Positions 12,206 to 23,554 of a DNA stretch of 64,000 bases are shown piece by piece; positions within the stretch are counted from its first letter, which is position 1, and each line of letters begins with the position of its first letter. Under the pieces are notes generated by a model. That model did not search any database and had not been told where the DNA came from. It worked only from the letters and a program-made list of their open reading frames with translations. This stretch comes from Megascapheus bottae (taxonomy: Eukaryota > Chordata > Mammalia > Rodentia > Geomyidae), in contig JANJXV010000025.1 of the NCBI GenBank assembly GCA_024803745.1, forward strand, positions 15,952,341 through 16,016,340, read 5' to 3'. The position numbers were made by a program, and so were the translations under genes.

Positions 12206-12208
<3 letters not shown>

Positions 12209-12263
<55 letters not shown>
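12209..12263 (+). repeat. (TG)n microsatellite
   Basis: About 27 uninterrupted TG units, directly before a minus-strand SINE. Confidence 0.97.
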
Positions 12264-12264
<1 letters not shown>

Positions 12265-12460
12265 GGTACTAGAGCTTGAAATGGGGTCTTAGGTACTGTC
12301 TCTTAGCTCTTTTCCTCAAGGCTGGTATTGTACTACTTGAGTGACAGCTCTACTTTTGGATTTTTGTTGATTAATTGGTGATAAGTTTCATAAGCATTTC
12401 TGCTCAGGCTGGCTGCAAACCACTATCCTCGGATCTCATCCTCTGGAGTAGTTAGGACCA
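12264..12460 (-). mobile_element. B1-Geo-like chimeric SINE
   Basis: Reverse-strand right module (ctcaaggctggtattgtact), the linker gttgattaattggtgataag and the B1-like part (ctcaggctggctgcaaacca, ctcatcctctggagtagtta). Confidence 0.8.
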
Positions 12461-14359
12461 CTTTCTGTTGGGTTTCTCAAAGTGGTGGGTAGCAGTTCCC
12501 TTGGTGTTTCTTGCTTCTCACCTGACACAGGAAACCTGTGCCTCTTGCAGAGCAAATCTACCCCCAGCATCTCTACAGAGGCACAGAGTACTTTGACCCA
12601 TGAAGACGTGAAGGGACCTTGAAGTCTTGAAGGCTTTGTCTCAGATCCTCCCTCATTCTTCATAGGGGTTGAAAAGTGGAGATTGTCTCTTTGTGGAGCA
12701 GAGAGGAAAACACTCCACACTTACAGGGAAAGAAAAGAGAAAGGAGAAATGGATCAGCTTTGACAGTTTTGCTCTGTTTTTTTGTTTTTGGCAGGTTGTC
12801 TTAACATACCTTTCTTAAAGCTTCGAGGTGCTGATGTAATTTGTCAGTTGTCCATGTGTAATTTCGAATGGAGGGTGTGTGTGTGTGTATGTGTGTGTGT
12901 GTGTGTACGTACAGTTGTACACTTAGGCATGTGACAACAGTACAGAACCTAAAAACAGTTATTTAAAGATGAAAACACCACAATAATATGACAAGCATGG
13001 ATCAAATAAGTAAAATCAGTGTGTGCATGAAAGGTCAAGTCCATCTTAATATTAAGGCTTTTGCCTTGGTCCATCAGAGCAGGGTGACCAGGAAACTGTG
13101 TACAGTAATAACATCTTAGCATCTTTTCCTTTGTTCTGCCTATGAAGAATGTTTTTGGACTTTCAGAACAGTGGGAGACATGAGTGTGGATCACTATTGT
13201 AGTAGAAATCAAGGCTGATTCAGGGGTGACTGGTGTGGGAGTAGCAAAGGGGATGCATCGGTAAATGTCACAGCTTGCACACAACTGGTATTCACATCAG
13301 CCTTTAGACTGTGACTCATCCTCCTGACCTAGTTTTCTGGATACCAATGATTAGGTCAACCTGTGAGGAAAGTTCTTTTAAGTCAGCATCATCCTAATCA
13401 CACCTGGAGCCTTCCAAAGTCCTGGCCTATAGCAGAGCCTCCTCCCACTGGGATGGTGTCAGGCTTTGATGGCTGCCTGTAAGCTGAGGATTTTTCAGTA
13501 CCAGAGGCCCAATCAAGTCATCCTTATAATTGAATTAAAGATAAGAGGCATAGTCCTTGGTTAGAGCACAAAGCAGGAGGAAAGGGCTTCTGCTGTGAGA
13601 CTGGCTCAGTGGTTTCCGCCTCCATTCTGTCTGAATGTGTTGCTGCTGGAGAGCCAAGGGAACGGTGTGGCTCGCCTGCCCTGGCAAGGGCAAGAAGAGG
13701 ACAGGAACTCACACAGCAGATGTGTTGGGGGTTGCAGGGGAAAGCATGGGCTGAGGCTGCTGGGCAGAGAGGAATTTTAAATGGAGCCACCTGTATTTTT
13801 AGAGAATCCAGCCAGTTCTGGGCTTCCCTGTTGCCTGCCTGCCTTTTTCACACAGTTCTCTGGTGATGTCACTTTGCTGGAGCCTACAGAGATCTGAGTC
13901 AACAAATGGGGGTAGATGCTGAGGAAGGATGCAAGCCAGGACACAGGTGCATAGGAGGTGTAGAGAGGCACTGGGCATTGAGACTGGAGGAGAGTAAAGC
14001 CTAAGTTCCTGATGAACTCTCTTTTGTATGCTTCCCTGAATGAAGGGCAAGTAGCCCATGCTATTATAGGCCAGAGGACTGTTTCAAACCCATACCCCAG
14101 TACCACCAAACTAAATAAATAAAAATTCAAAATAAAAAATACACATTTTAAGGTATACTTTAAGCCGGAAATAATGGCATAACTAATCTGCTGCTGACAT
14201 CTGCCAAGATGTGATCTTTCAGTCCTCAAAAGATTAGAATCAAAAACTACAGTAAAGCCAGAGAGCATTTCTTTCATTTGGTAAATGAATGACCCTCACT
14301 TCTGCCCTTCATCATTTTTCTCCCTGATTATGACATCCTAAACATCTTTTTTCTTTTTC
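12461..14359. other. Non-coding sequence, no gene seen
   Basis: It contains an imperfect (GT)n at about 12873-12905. A 166-codon minus-strand open frame (13777-14277) shows no family likeness and overlaps a tail-like cataccccagtaccacc at about 14090-14112. I do not call it a gene. Confidence 0.55.
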
Positions 14360-14525
14360 TGAAAAAACAAAAACAAAAACAAAAAAGCACTGAGACTAGT
14401 ACAGGGCTCTGTGCTGTTTCAGCTTGCTTGCTGGGCAGGCATTCTTCCAAGCTGCCTTTTAATCTTGATGCTCTGCTCTCAGCTTCCTGAGTCACTCGGA
14501 GTATATATGTGAACCATCAGCCCTA
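14360..14525 (-). mobile_element. Degraded SINE, probably B1-Geo-like
   Basis: An A-rich (AAAAC)n start, then landmarks of a reversed SINE: cttcctgagtcactcggagt, tatatatgtgaaccatcagc. The right-module half is barely recognisable. Confidence 0.45.
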
Positions 14526-14619
14526 GGTTCTGAATGCCTTGAAGCAATGGAACACAAGAATTTGAGACTTACATTGTTAACACACATCGGCATCCTAGAG
14601 AGAACGTACAACTAAGTGC

Positions 14620-14740
14620 CATGGCATCATAGTGGAAGGCCACTGTGAGATCACCTAGATCATTCCATTATTTTATAGAAGAGGAAAGCAAGAGTCAGAG
14701 ATGGCAAATTCCTTGCCCACAGGCACAAAACTCTGAGAAG
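14620..14740 (+). repeat. MIR-like ancient SINE
   Basis: Contains the typical order ttattttatagaagaggaaa, gagtcagagatggcaaattc, cttgcccacaggcac, matching the 3' half of MIR. Confidence 0.6.
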
Positions 14741-16488
14741 CCCACTTTTTACTGCTGTAGAAGTTAAAAGGTTAGCTTTAGGTAGACTAGGTAGACCAGT
14801 TGTCTATGGCCACTGGTGTGAAACTAACACAAATTAAGAGCTGTGTTTGATGCTGGATGGTAGAAAGGAACATGAAAAATGTAGGGTTAGTTTTAGCATA
14901 AGGTCAATGCTAATGTGTTTCTTCTTGGTAGATATTCAGCTACATTAACACAGTTAAAACGGGTTGTGGACATACTGGTAGGATAGAAGGAAGAACTGGA
15001 GTAAGTAAAAGAGATCTTGCTTTTGCTGCTTGTTCTGGCCACGCCTTTAGTGCCCATGTCTTTAAAATTTCATTATCACTGAAGGCTAATGCAGTTTTAG
15101 TAGTTAGACCATTTTGTGTCTTGGCAAAAGAGAATTCTTAAGGGGATGCTCCATCCTCTTGCATGTGCAGGAAGGAAAGTTAGATATTCAATTTTCTCTA
15201 TCATTCTGCCTTTGGGGAGGGAGGAGCCATGCTCCAAATACCTCATTTGCTTTCATCATAAGGAGGATTTATAGGTTTTCCATTTCTGTCTTGCTGTCTC
15301 TTTGTCCCTCCTGGTAGAAGGAGTTGGTGGATTCTGGGAGTCGGCCAAGGAGGGAATTAGGTAAGCAAAGTCTTTTTTTTTTGCTTTTACCTTAAATTCA
15401 TAATGATATTTAATAGTTGCAATTATCCTTGAGCTGAGCAAGGATACAGAATAATGTTGCAAAATGTTTGATTTGTGTGTTTTAGGGGCAATATAGAAAT
15501 TGAATCGCTGTGTATGAGATCCATTATTTTAAAAATAGAAAGAGACATAGCACATGTATGCCAAAGGTTTTGTCTCTTAGCTATACCAGAATTGCCTCCA
15601 TTTATCTGAGTTTTGAAAGCTTGATTATTTACACAGTTACATTGTTAGTGTCAAGTATATTAATTCCCTTTGCCTATTTTTTAGAAATCAGTTCCTGTTT
15701 GTTTGAGGGGTTTTTTGGTTTGTTTTGAGGGTTTTTTGTTTTGTTTTGTTTTTTAAGAAAACATCTTGTTAAGACTCCAGAGTGAGTGATTTTTATTAGG
15801 CAATCTTCAGCTGGCTTGTTTCCCCAGTCTTAATTCTTTCCAGATAGCAATTGCATTAGTTTCCCATGCCTGGTGTTCTGTGGAGGTCTGAAGTGTTTAG
15901 CATTGGAATTTAATCCATTAGGATTCCAATCACGCCATGACTTAACTTTCCAATAGAGCAAATTACAAAATTAAAAACCACATGTGGACTTTGGACATGG
16001 AAAATGAACATTATCCTTTTTGATAGCTCTGATATAGAAATCAGAATTTCCAAATTGTGGTGGCATACCTTACACCAAGAAATCTAAACTTAACAATCAT
16101 GCTAATTAATAGTTACTCGTTATTTAAATTTCATGTTGTTTCTTGATAACAAGGGGATAATTTCCTTTTACCTTTACTGAAAACTCACTATATAAGCCTG
16201 CAGTAAGACTAAAACAATTATAGTTGTGAAAGCATTCTTACACCTCTGGGGCTTTCTTGGCCCAGTAAGATATCCGTTTGGGTTTCTCTGTGTAGTCATG
16301 CTAGGTGCAAATTCCCAGAGAGGTAAATTTACTGAAATATGATAAAATGTTGAAATATTATTAGTTCCTAGACTATTGTATGGACCTTCAACAAGTATCT
16401 GTTGAATTAAATGGGATCATTTTACACATGTGTGATTATTGTAAAGACCTATACATTATCTAAGTCTCTGCCAAAATAGAGGGAAGAT
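14741..16488. other. Unique non-coding sequence
   Basis: No gene or repeat family was recognised apart from short T-rich runs near 15700-15760. Confidence 0.5.
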
Positions 16489-16722
16489 CTGGCCTGGTTC
16501 TAGTGGCTCATGCCTATAATCCTAGCTTCTCAGGAGGCTGAGAACTGATGATTATGGGTTAAAGCCTGCTCAGGCAGGAAAGTCCATGAAACTCTTATCT
16601 CCAGTTAATCACAGAAAAAGCTGAAAGTGGTGCTGTGGCTCAAGTGGTAGGGCGCTAGCCTTGAGCAAAAGATGCTCAGAGACAGAGCCAAGCCTTCGAG
16701 TTCAAACCCCAGAACTGCACCC
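16489..16722 (+). mobile_element. B1-Geo-like chimeric SINE, well preserved
   Basis: A clear example: tctagtggctcatgcctata, ctcaggaggctgagaactga, linker atctccagttaatcacaga, then gctgtggctcaagtggtagg, gcgctagccttgagc and the end cagaactgca. Confidence 0.88.
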
Positions 16723-17184
16723 CTCAACGAGAGCATGCAGAGGATTCAGGAGAGATCTGGATACTTAGTAAAGTTTGGATAGTGAATATTCACAGTTAGG
16801 ATGTAGAATTTGATGAAGGATTAGACAATGTTATTCACTAAGCACCTGGAAAGAAAGAACAACAGCCAAGGTTAATGGGCTATTCCCTGAGTCTTCCACA
16901 AACCTTTGTTGTGGTTTAGTAGAAGAGGTATGTGCTATTCTAAGGGAAGGCTCCTGAGGTGAGTTTATTTGAAAGCTTTTGGAGAGGCCATCTATTTACA
17001 AAACAGACACTGGAACGAACAGTGGTTCATTGCTGGTGAAATGAGAGCAGAGAATCTGGGTGATCCTGTGGTATTCCACCAGAAAATGGTGCTATCCCAC
17101 TGAATCCCCTGCCCTGATAACTTGCAGAGTTTTCCTGAACAACCTAGGAAATGTAAGTATTCAGTAATAAAACTCTCACTCTAT

Positions 17185-17343
17185 TTTCCTTTCTTCCTCT
17201 TCCTCTTCCTCCTCCTCCTCTTCTTCTTCCTCTTCTTCTTCTTCCTCTTCCTCTTCCTCTTCTTCTTCTTCTTCTTCTTCTTCTTCTTCTTCTTCTTCTT
17301 CCTCTTCCTCTTCCTCTTCCTCTTCCTCTTCTCTCCCCCCCTC
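17185..17343 (+). repeat. (CTT/CCT)n pyrimidine tract
   Basis: About 155 bp of CTT, CCTCTT and CTC units. Poly-Glu and poly-Phe/Leu open frames here are artefacts of it. Confidence 0.97.
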
Positions 17344-17668
17344 CACCTCCCCTTCCTCCTTTTTCTTATCTGGAAGTTTGATGGTTGATCTCATCCAAGT
17401 CTTCCACTTAGAATATCTACAAATTTGCTTGATCTTAGATCACATACATGGGATACACATATGTGCATGGCATATAATGGCTAAGTAACAAATGGTATTA
17501 CTACACATCAGCTATCTGGAACAAGGCTAAATTACACTGGTTAAGAGGTGATTGGGTCTCCTAGGTCAAGAACCCTGGATATCTTTTATTGATATCATCA
17601 ATGATTTTTCTCTTTTAATCTCTCCTTTTGACCTGCTTTTCTGTGTTGACATCTGTTTTGGTGTCTAG

Positions 17669-17669
17669 T

Positions 17670-17727
<58 letters not shown>
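17669..17727 (+). repeat. (GT)n microsatellite
   Basis: About 29 GT units with little interruption. Confidence 0.97.
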
Positions 17728-17730
<3 letters not shown>

Positions 17731-18141
17731 TTCCCCAGTTGAGGCATTTTCTGATCTTGTCCTAGTGCTCTGAAGTACACAAGGCTAAGCTGTGAGGCCT
17801 CTGAGGGTAGCAGTTTTCCTTTGTTTTTGAAAGCCTGGCTTAGAGCTGGTGTTAGTGGAGCATCCTATTCTCTTAAGGGTAACTGAAAAGCTGATTCTGC
17901 ATTATTTCCTACTCATATTCTTAAATGTTTGTTTTATAGTACTTTTTGTGTTTTTCCACAGTTTTGCAGTATTTTGAAGATGTAACAAAATAAATAAATA
18001 AAAACTCTGCATATTAAATTATTTCACAGTAGAGAAAATCCCAAGGAGGTGATTAAGGCAGAATTCTTATTTGGTTTAAATCTTTAAAAACAACAAAAAG
18101 CACAATATTAGAAATCATACAACCTCCTAGAGGTTATAAAA
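17728..18141. other. Unique AT-rich non-coding sequence
   Basis: Nothing recognised beyond short A-rich runs. Confidence 0.5.
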
Positions 18142-18156
18142 GGACTGTGGAATGTT

Positions 18157-18161
18157 GTTTT

Positions 18162-18192
<31 letters not shown>

Positions 18193-18377
18193 GCCAGTCC
18201 TGGGCTTGAGCTTAGGGCCTGAGCACTGTCCTTGGACTTTCCTAAGGCTAGAGCTCTACCATTTGAGCCTCAGCACCACTTCTGGCTTTTTTTCTATATG
18301 TGGTACCTAGGAATCGAACCCGGGTCTTCATGCATGCTAGGCAAGCACTTTAACCACTAGGCCAAACTCCCGGCCCT
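18157..18377 (-). mobile_element. Young IDL-Geo-like SINE with 15 bp target duplication
   Basis: Reverse-strand copy with a (TTTTG)n head at about 18160-18195. GGACTGTGGAATGTT occurs at both ends (18142-18156 and 18378-18392), a perfect target-site duplication. The A-box region reads gcactttaaccactaggc, i.e. the GGTTAAAGTGC subfamily. Confidence 0.95.
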
Positions 18378-18423
18378 GGACTGTGGAATGTTTTACACAT
18401 TATCTTCCCATCTTATTTATTTG

Positions 18424-18622
18424 TTTATTGCCAGTCAGTCCAAGGGCTTAAACTCAGGGCTTGGGCACTGTCCCTGAGCTTTGGTGCTAATGGCTTTTCC
18501 ATTTGAGTCACAGCTCCACTACTAACATTTTGGTGGTTTAACTGGTCTGGCTCTGGCTAGCTTTGACCTGTAATCCTCAGATCTTAGCCACCTGAGTAGC
18601 TATATACTACCCATGCTCAGCC
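18424..18622 (-). mobile_element. B1-Geo-like chimeric SINE
   Basis: Reverse-strand right module (gggcttaaactcagggcttg, atttgagtcacagctccact), the linker tttaactgg, and the B1-like part (ctgtaatcctcagatcttag, cacctgagtagc). Confidence 0.82.
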
Positions 18623-19310
18623 TTTTCATGTTTCTTAATGATCTTTGTCTTTAAAGTCAAGATATGTATTTATAGGGAGGGGAGATGATGGTCTACTGTA
18701 TAACATACATATGGCATTTCCAGAATGATCATTAACAGTGCTATAGATCATGTTTATTGTGTGAAGTAGCTCATGTCCCTATTTGGAGATTTCATTTGTC
18801 CTGTTGACTTCATCATGTGAGATGCATAGCCTGAAGGAGATTTTCCTTTTATCAAAGGTATGCAATTCAGCTACTTACTCTTTGAGATAGAACTGTTTCC
18901 TAGGAAACCAGCCTTATTTTCCAAGCATGTTGAAGAACCCTGTAAGATGAGGAGCTGTGTTTAACCCATCTTAACTCTATATTGTAGCAGTTAGCAGGCT
19001 ATATTGATGATATCCAGGAATAGTTCAGATGATCTTCATTTAACCTCTGAAGTCTTCCATCTCCTTGGCTAGTCATTTGAGAAGTATAGAATATGGAGCC
19101 ATATCTTAGTTCATTCTCAAAGCAGTCACCAAAGGTAATTTCAGGCCTATTAGGAAATTTTCAGTTGCTTTCTTCTCTTTGCTTTGAAGATAATATTCAG
19201 TTTCGAATTCCCTAGTCCTTTTTTTACTTCACCTCCATCACTGAGTGAAATCGGAGGGGCGAGGGAGCAGGGGGAGAACCAAAACTCTTAGTTTTAACAA
19301 CTGATAGTGA

Positions 19311-19511
19311 GGAGCCGGGAGTTTGGCCTAGTGGTAGAGTGCTTGCCTAGCATGCACGAAGACCCGGGTTCAATTCCTCTGTACCACATACATAGAAAAA
19401 AGCCGGAAGTGGTACTGAGGCTCAAGTGGTAGAGCTCTAACCTTGAGAAAGTCCAAGGACAGTGCTCAGACCATGAGCTCAAGCCCAGGATTGGCAGAAA
19501 TAAAAAATAAA
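19311..19511 (+). mobile_element. IDL-Geo-like SINE with 12 bp target duplication
   Basis: Full dimer from gagccgggagtttggcctag to attggcagaaataaaaaata. AACTGATAGTGA flanks it at 19299-19310 and 19512-19523. It carries the GGTAGAGTGC form of the A-box region. Confidence 0.93.
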
Positions 19512-19523
19512 AACTGATAGTGA

Positions 19524-20239
19524 AAAATAAACAGGGACTCCCTACTTCCTAATATAAATGAGGATGATATCAAAATAGGTGGGTCAAAGACCTAAATGTT
19601 GTTTGAGCTAAAAATATGAAATTCTTAGGCAGAAACACTGGCATAAATCTTTATGTCTTTGGGGTAGACAGTGGTCAGAAACACAAGCATAAGTTATAAC
19701 TAAAATAAGTTATTAGCTAAGTTGGATTGTATCAAAACTTTAAATAAAAAAAAAACACAACTTTGGGACACAAAAGTGAAAATACATCTGGCCAAATAGG
19801 AGAAAATCTTTTTTTTTTGCCAGTCCTGGGCTTGAGCTCAGGGCCTGAGCACTGTCCTTGGACTTTCTCAAGGCTAGAGCTCTACCACTTGAGCCTCAGC
19901 ACCACTTCCGACTTTTTTCTATGTATGTGGTACCGAGGAATCGAACCCGGGTCTTCATGCATGCTAGGCAAGCACTTTAACCACTAGACCAAACTCCCGG
20001 CCCCAAAATAGGAGAAAATCTTATAGAGTGTATCTAAGATAGGTAATTAACTCTGGGTGGCCCAAAAGAAAAATGTAAATAATGCAATTTATAAGATGGA
20101 CAGATGTTTAGAATAACTTTTTTCAAAAAATACTCAATAAGTATGTGTAAAAAGGGTTAATATCATTAATTATAAATCAAAAACCATAATGAGATGCTAC
20201 TTCAACTATAGGGTGGCTATGTTTAAAAAGACAGGTAAT
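19524..20239 (+). mobile_element. LINE-1 ORF2 fragment, interrupted by SINEs
   Basis: Degraded L1 ORF2 3' sequence: aggtgggtcaaagacctaaa, gaaattcttaggcagaaac, ggattgtatcaaaact, caaaaaccataatgagatgc. It is split by the SINE at 19811-20005, resumes, and continues after further SINEs at 20653. Confidence 0.8.
19811..20005 (-). mobile_element. Young IDL-Geo-like SINE nested in L1, 17 bp duplication
   Basis: Inserted into the L1 fragment. AAATAGGAGAAAATCTT is present at 19794-19810 and 20006-20022. It is of the GGTTAAAGTGC subfamily (complement gcactttaaccactagac) with the full right module. Confidence 0.96.
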
Positions 20240-20540
20240 AAGCTGGGCATGGTGGCTCATTCCTGTAATCCTAGCTACTCAGATCTCAGGCTGAGATCTG
20301 AGGGTGGTGGTTCAAAGCCATGCACTTTAAAGACTGTGAGACTCTTATCTCCAATTAACCACTAGGAAAAGGGAAGTGGGGCTGAGGCTCCAGGGGTAGG
20401 GCAGTAGCCTTGAGCTGAAGAGTTCAGTGAAAATGCCCAGGCCCAGAGGTAGGGCAGTAGCCTTGAGTGGAAGAGCTCAGGGACAGTGCCCAGGCCCAGA
20501 GTTCAAGCCCCACGACCCACAAACCCCCCCCCCCACACAC
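20240..20540 (+). mobile_element. B1-Geo-like SINE with internal tandem duplication
   Basis: The B1-like start gctgggcatggtggctcatt is nearly canonical. In the right module a 53 bp unit beginning GGTAGGGCAGTAGCCTTGAG is present twice (from 20395 and from 20448). A C-run and a short (CA)n follow. ACAGGTAA occurs on both sides. Confidence 0.87.
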
Positions 20541-20548
20541 ACACAGGT

Positions 20549-20652
20549 AAAAGGGGCCAGAGTTTGGTCTAGTGCTGGAAGTGGTGCTGTGGCTCATGTG
20601 ATAGAGCGCTAACCTTGAGGAAAGCCCCATGACTGGCCAAAAAAAAAAAAAG
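20549..20652 (+). mobile_element. IDL-Geo-like SINE with large internal deletion
   Basis: ggggccagagtttggtctag is joined directly to ctggaagtggtgctgtggct, so most of the tRNA-like left monomer is missing. The right module and an A-tail remain. Confidence 0.85.
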
Positions 20653-20960
20653 TAATAACAAATACTGAGAGAATATGGAAAAGTTACACACACATCCATT
20701 ATGAATATAAATGGCATGACTGTTTTGGAAAGTCAGTCTGGCAGTTCCTCAAAAGATTCCTTAAAACTTTCCTAAGAGCCAACAGTTCCAGCCCTAGGTA
20801 TATACCCAAGAGAAGAGAATCTTGAGAATTTTATCAGTCGGCAGGGGTTGGGGGTGGGGGGGCAGGAATGGAAGGACAGACCTAGTTGATGATACAATGA
20901 AACTTCTTACATAACTGGAAAAACTGGAAATGTGGCAATGATAAATCAATACTTACTCAT
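20653..20960 (+). mobile_element. LINE-1 ORF2 fragment (continuation)
   Basis: Reads on in L1 order: gaatatggaaaagttacaca, tttggaaagtcagtctggca, tatatacccaagagaagaga. It is the downstream part of the L1 that starts at 19524. Confidence 0.75.
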
Positions 20961-21249
20961 CCTCAAGTTGCTATCATTGGGTGCTATGGTTTAAAGCAGT
21001 GTTTTCCATGTGGTTAAAAACTTGGCCATCTGCTGGTAGTATATTATGGGGTGATGGAACTCTTAGGGGGGCAGGACCTAGTATGAAGGAAGTTAGGTCA
21101 CTGAGGATGTGTCCCTTTTGAAGGAAGTGTTGGGACCTCACCCCTCTCTCTTCCTCCTCTACCATGTGCACCCACTATAATGTCCTGCTTTGACACAGGC
21201 CCAAAAGCAAGGGAATGACTAACCATGGATGGGAACTTTTAAAACTGTG

Positions 21250-21462
21250 AGCCAGGGATTGGGAGCATGGCCTACTAGTACAGTGCTCACTTAGCATGCA
21301 TGAAGCCCTGGGTTTGATTCCTCAGTACTATATACACAGAAAAAGCTGGAAGGCGTGCTGTGGCTCAAATGGTAGAGCATTAGTCTAGTCTTGACAATAC
21401 CCAAGGACAATGCCCAGGCCCTCAGTTCAAGCCCAACAATTGGCAAAACAAAATAAAAAAAC
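21250..21462 (+). mobile_element. IDL-Geo-like SINE
   Basis: Starts gccagggattgggagcatgg and ends caattggcaaaacaaaataa. The flanks AAAACTGTGAGCCA and AAAACTATGAGCTA are a diverged target duplication, so it is older than the GGTTAAAGTGC copies. Confidence 0.87.
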
Positions 21463-22081
21463 TATGAGCTAATGCTTGGGAAAAGTACAGCTCTTTCGGT
21501 GAAGCCAGACTTTAGGTAACAGAAGAGACATCAAGAAAGCAGGGCTTTAGACTTACAAGTACACACCTAAGAAGTCATCCTAAGAAGCCAATCCAGAGGG
21601 AAGGAACATTGAAAAGTGCGAGCGAGGATTTTGAATGAGGACTTGACCCTCCTGGGAACTCCTGTTTTATAATACATCCCATTGCCTTTCTCCTGTTCCC
21701 ATTTGCCCCCAGTCAGATGGTGAGCGTTAGTTCCTACAGGACACATCCCAGAATAGGTGGAGAAAGATTTCACAGACTGGATGGCTTTCATATAGAGGAG
21801 GACCTTCAGTAGCCTCCCTCCCAGGCTCCAAGGCAGAGCTTGTTTTGACATTGATTTCTTATTTCTCTTAGTGCTCTCTGAGGATATATCATAAAGAAAT
21901 TTAATGAATATGTATGTATATTTGGTCTACATTTATTTGGTGCATCACTTGGTGACTGGAGAAGCACTGTTACATTGCTGCTTTCTGATTATTAGGTACC
22001 ATGTAACTAAATCAATATAGAATGGAGCAAGAGCTCTGCTTAACATTTCAGGGGTGATAGAGTCCATGGTGTCTATAAATA

Positions 22082-22106
22082 AATATATATATATATATAT
22101 ATATAT
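22082..22106 (+). repeat. (AT)n microsatellite
   Basis: About 12 AT units next to a C-run. Confidence 0.93.
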
Positions 22107-22123
22107 TTCCCCCCCCCCGAGAT

Positions 22124-22269
22124 TTTTTTTTTGGCCAGCCCTGGGACTCAAACATAGGGCCTTAGCACTGCCCTTGAACACTTTATGTATATGTGGTACC
22201 AAAGATTCGAACCCAGGGCTTTGTACATGCTGGGAGAACACTTTACCACTAGGCTATGCTTCTGGCCCA
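22124..22269 (-). mobile_element. IDL-Geo-like SINE, internally deleted
   Basis: Reverse strand: ggccagccctgggactcaaa and gccttagcactgcccttga jump to atgtatatgtggtaccaaag, skipping the start of the right module. Confidence 0.82.
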
Positions 22270-22492
22270 AGATATCTTTTTTACTGTATGTTGAGACTGG
22301 TTTGCTGAAGAGTTATGTATAGGGTAGGGATGTGGGAGATTTTTCCCCCCCACTAGTGAATTTTGTAGATAACTTTCAAAAGATAAATTGAAAAGAAGTC
22401 TTCAAGAAATTTTTTTTTTAATTCTAATAAATGGAGTTCTTTTCCCTGGGACATTGAGATACTTAGCCAGCATACATATATAATAGACTAGT

Positions 22493-22545
22493 TCTCCCTC
22501 CCTCCCTCTCTCCCTTCCTCCCTCCCTCCCCCCCCCTCTCTGCCT
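22493..22545 (+). repeat. Pyrimidine-rich simple repeat
   Basis: (CCCT)n/(CT)n tract abutting the SINE that follows. Confidence 0.9.
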
Positions 22546-22692
22546 AGGCTTTGTCCCTAAGGCTCTCCATACTCAAAGATAGAGCTTTACCACTTGAGTC
22601 ACAGCACCATTTCTGGTTTGTTCTATTTATGTAGTTCATGGCTTCATGAATGCTAGGCAAGTATTCTATCACTAAGCCACATTCCCAGCCCT
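22546..22692 (-). mobile_element. IDL-Geo-like SINE
   Basis: Reverse strand: ccacttgagtcacagcacca in the right module, then catgaatgctaggcaagtat and gccacattcccagccc of the left monomer, with part of the middle lost. Confidence 0.8.
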
Positions 22693-23543
22693 GGACTTGT
22701 TTTCAAATCTAATTAAGCTTAGTTTCCTTCCAGCTTTCCTATGAGTCTAATAGCTTTCCATTCCTTCCTGTTCTCACTGTTTCTCCTTTCCCTTTTGCCT
22801 ATTTCCCAATCTTGACTTCACCTCTGTCTGCCAGGGTTAGTGTCTCCTGTCCAATTTGGCAGTCAGGATCATGGGTAGAGACCCTGTAAGCAATCCAGAA
22901 CCCAGTCTCAGCTATAGGAGGGGCTACCTACCCTTCTTGGTGAGAGCAGGAGGCATAGGCAGGCAGATAGGTCCTTCCTAGATTAGAGGGCGTTGAGCAT
23001 CTGAAGACAGACTGGCAGGAATTCTGCCCTTTCACTTGGCTTATGTTACAACTGGCTAATATAGAGGGAGTGGTTATTTCCTCAATGACTGAGACATGGA
23101 AAATAGACTATTACCAATATATGCACTGTAAGGTAAATAAAATCTTTTTGAAATATAGGGACCATGATTTGTCTTTTTATTATTTCATTTCTGAATTAAC
23201 ATGAATTGTAATATGAGGGAGTTTTATTATGGTACTTCCTTACAAGTACCCAACCCACTTCAAGAAAATTCACCTCCTCCACCAGAGCCCAATTTCCTCC
23301 TCTCCCTCCTTCCAAGTTTTTCCAAAGGCATATAGCAAAAAATTGAGAACGGCTGAGGTAGCTATACAAAAAACCCAAAATACAACTAAGTAAATTGTGG
23401 AACCTTGTCTGATGGTCTTCTGTATCTATTCATAGTATTTCTACCAGGTTTACAGTGCTGTGGGAAATATCTATTATGGAAATGGAGTAGGGATACCCAC
23501 GATACAAAATGCTATAGAGGGCATCATCTATACCACATAAAAA
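22693..23543. other. Unique non-coding sequence
   Basis: No gene or repeat recognised. Confidence 0.5.
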
Positions 23544-23554
23544 CATGCCAGATA

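Noticed and set aside
13777..14277. 166-codon minus-strand open frame
   Set aside because: No recognisable domain or splice context, and it overlaps a tail-like SINE remnant. This length is expected by chance in 64 kb.
19315..19390. tRNA-Ala-like sequences with A and B boxes
   Set aside because: They are left monomers of SINEs with A-tails and target duplications, not tRNA genes; no intact acceptor stem is seen.
19763..19987. A recurring open frame (PVLGLSSGPEHCPWTFSRLE-like) at about 11097, 19294, 19763, 23684, 39629 and 40142
   Set aside because: It is the antisense translation of the IDL-Geo-like SINE. The same peptide appears wherever the SINE does, on either strand, so it reflects copy number and not a gene family.
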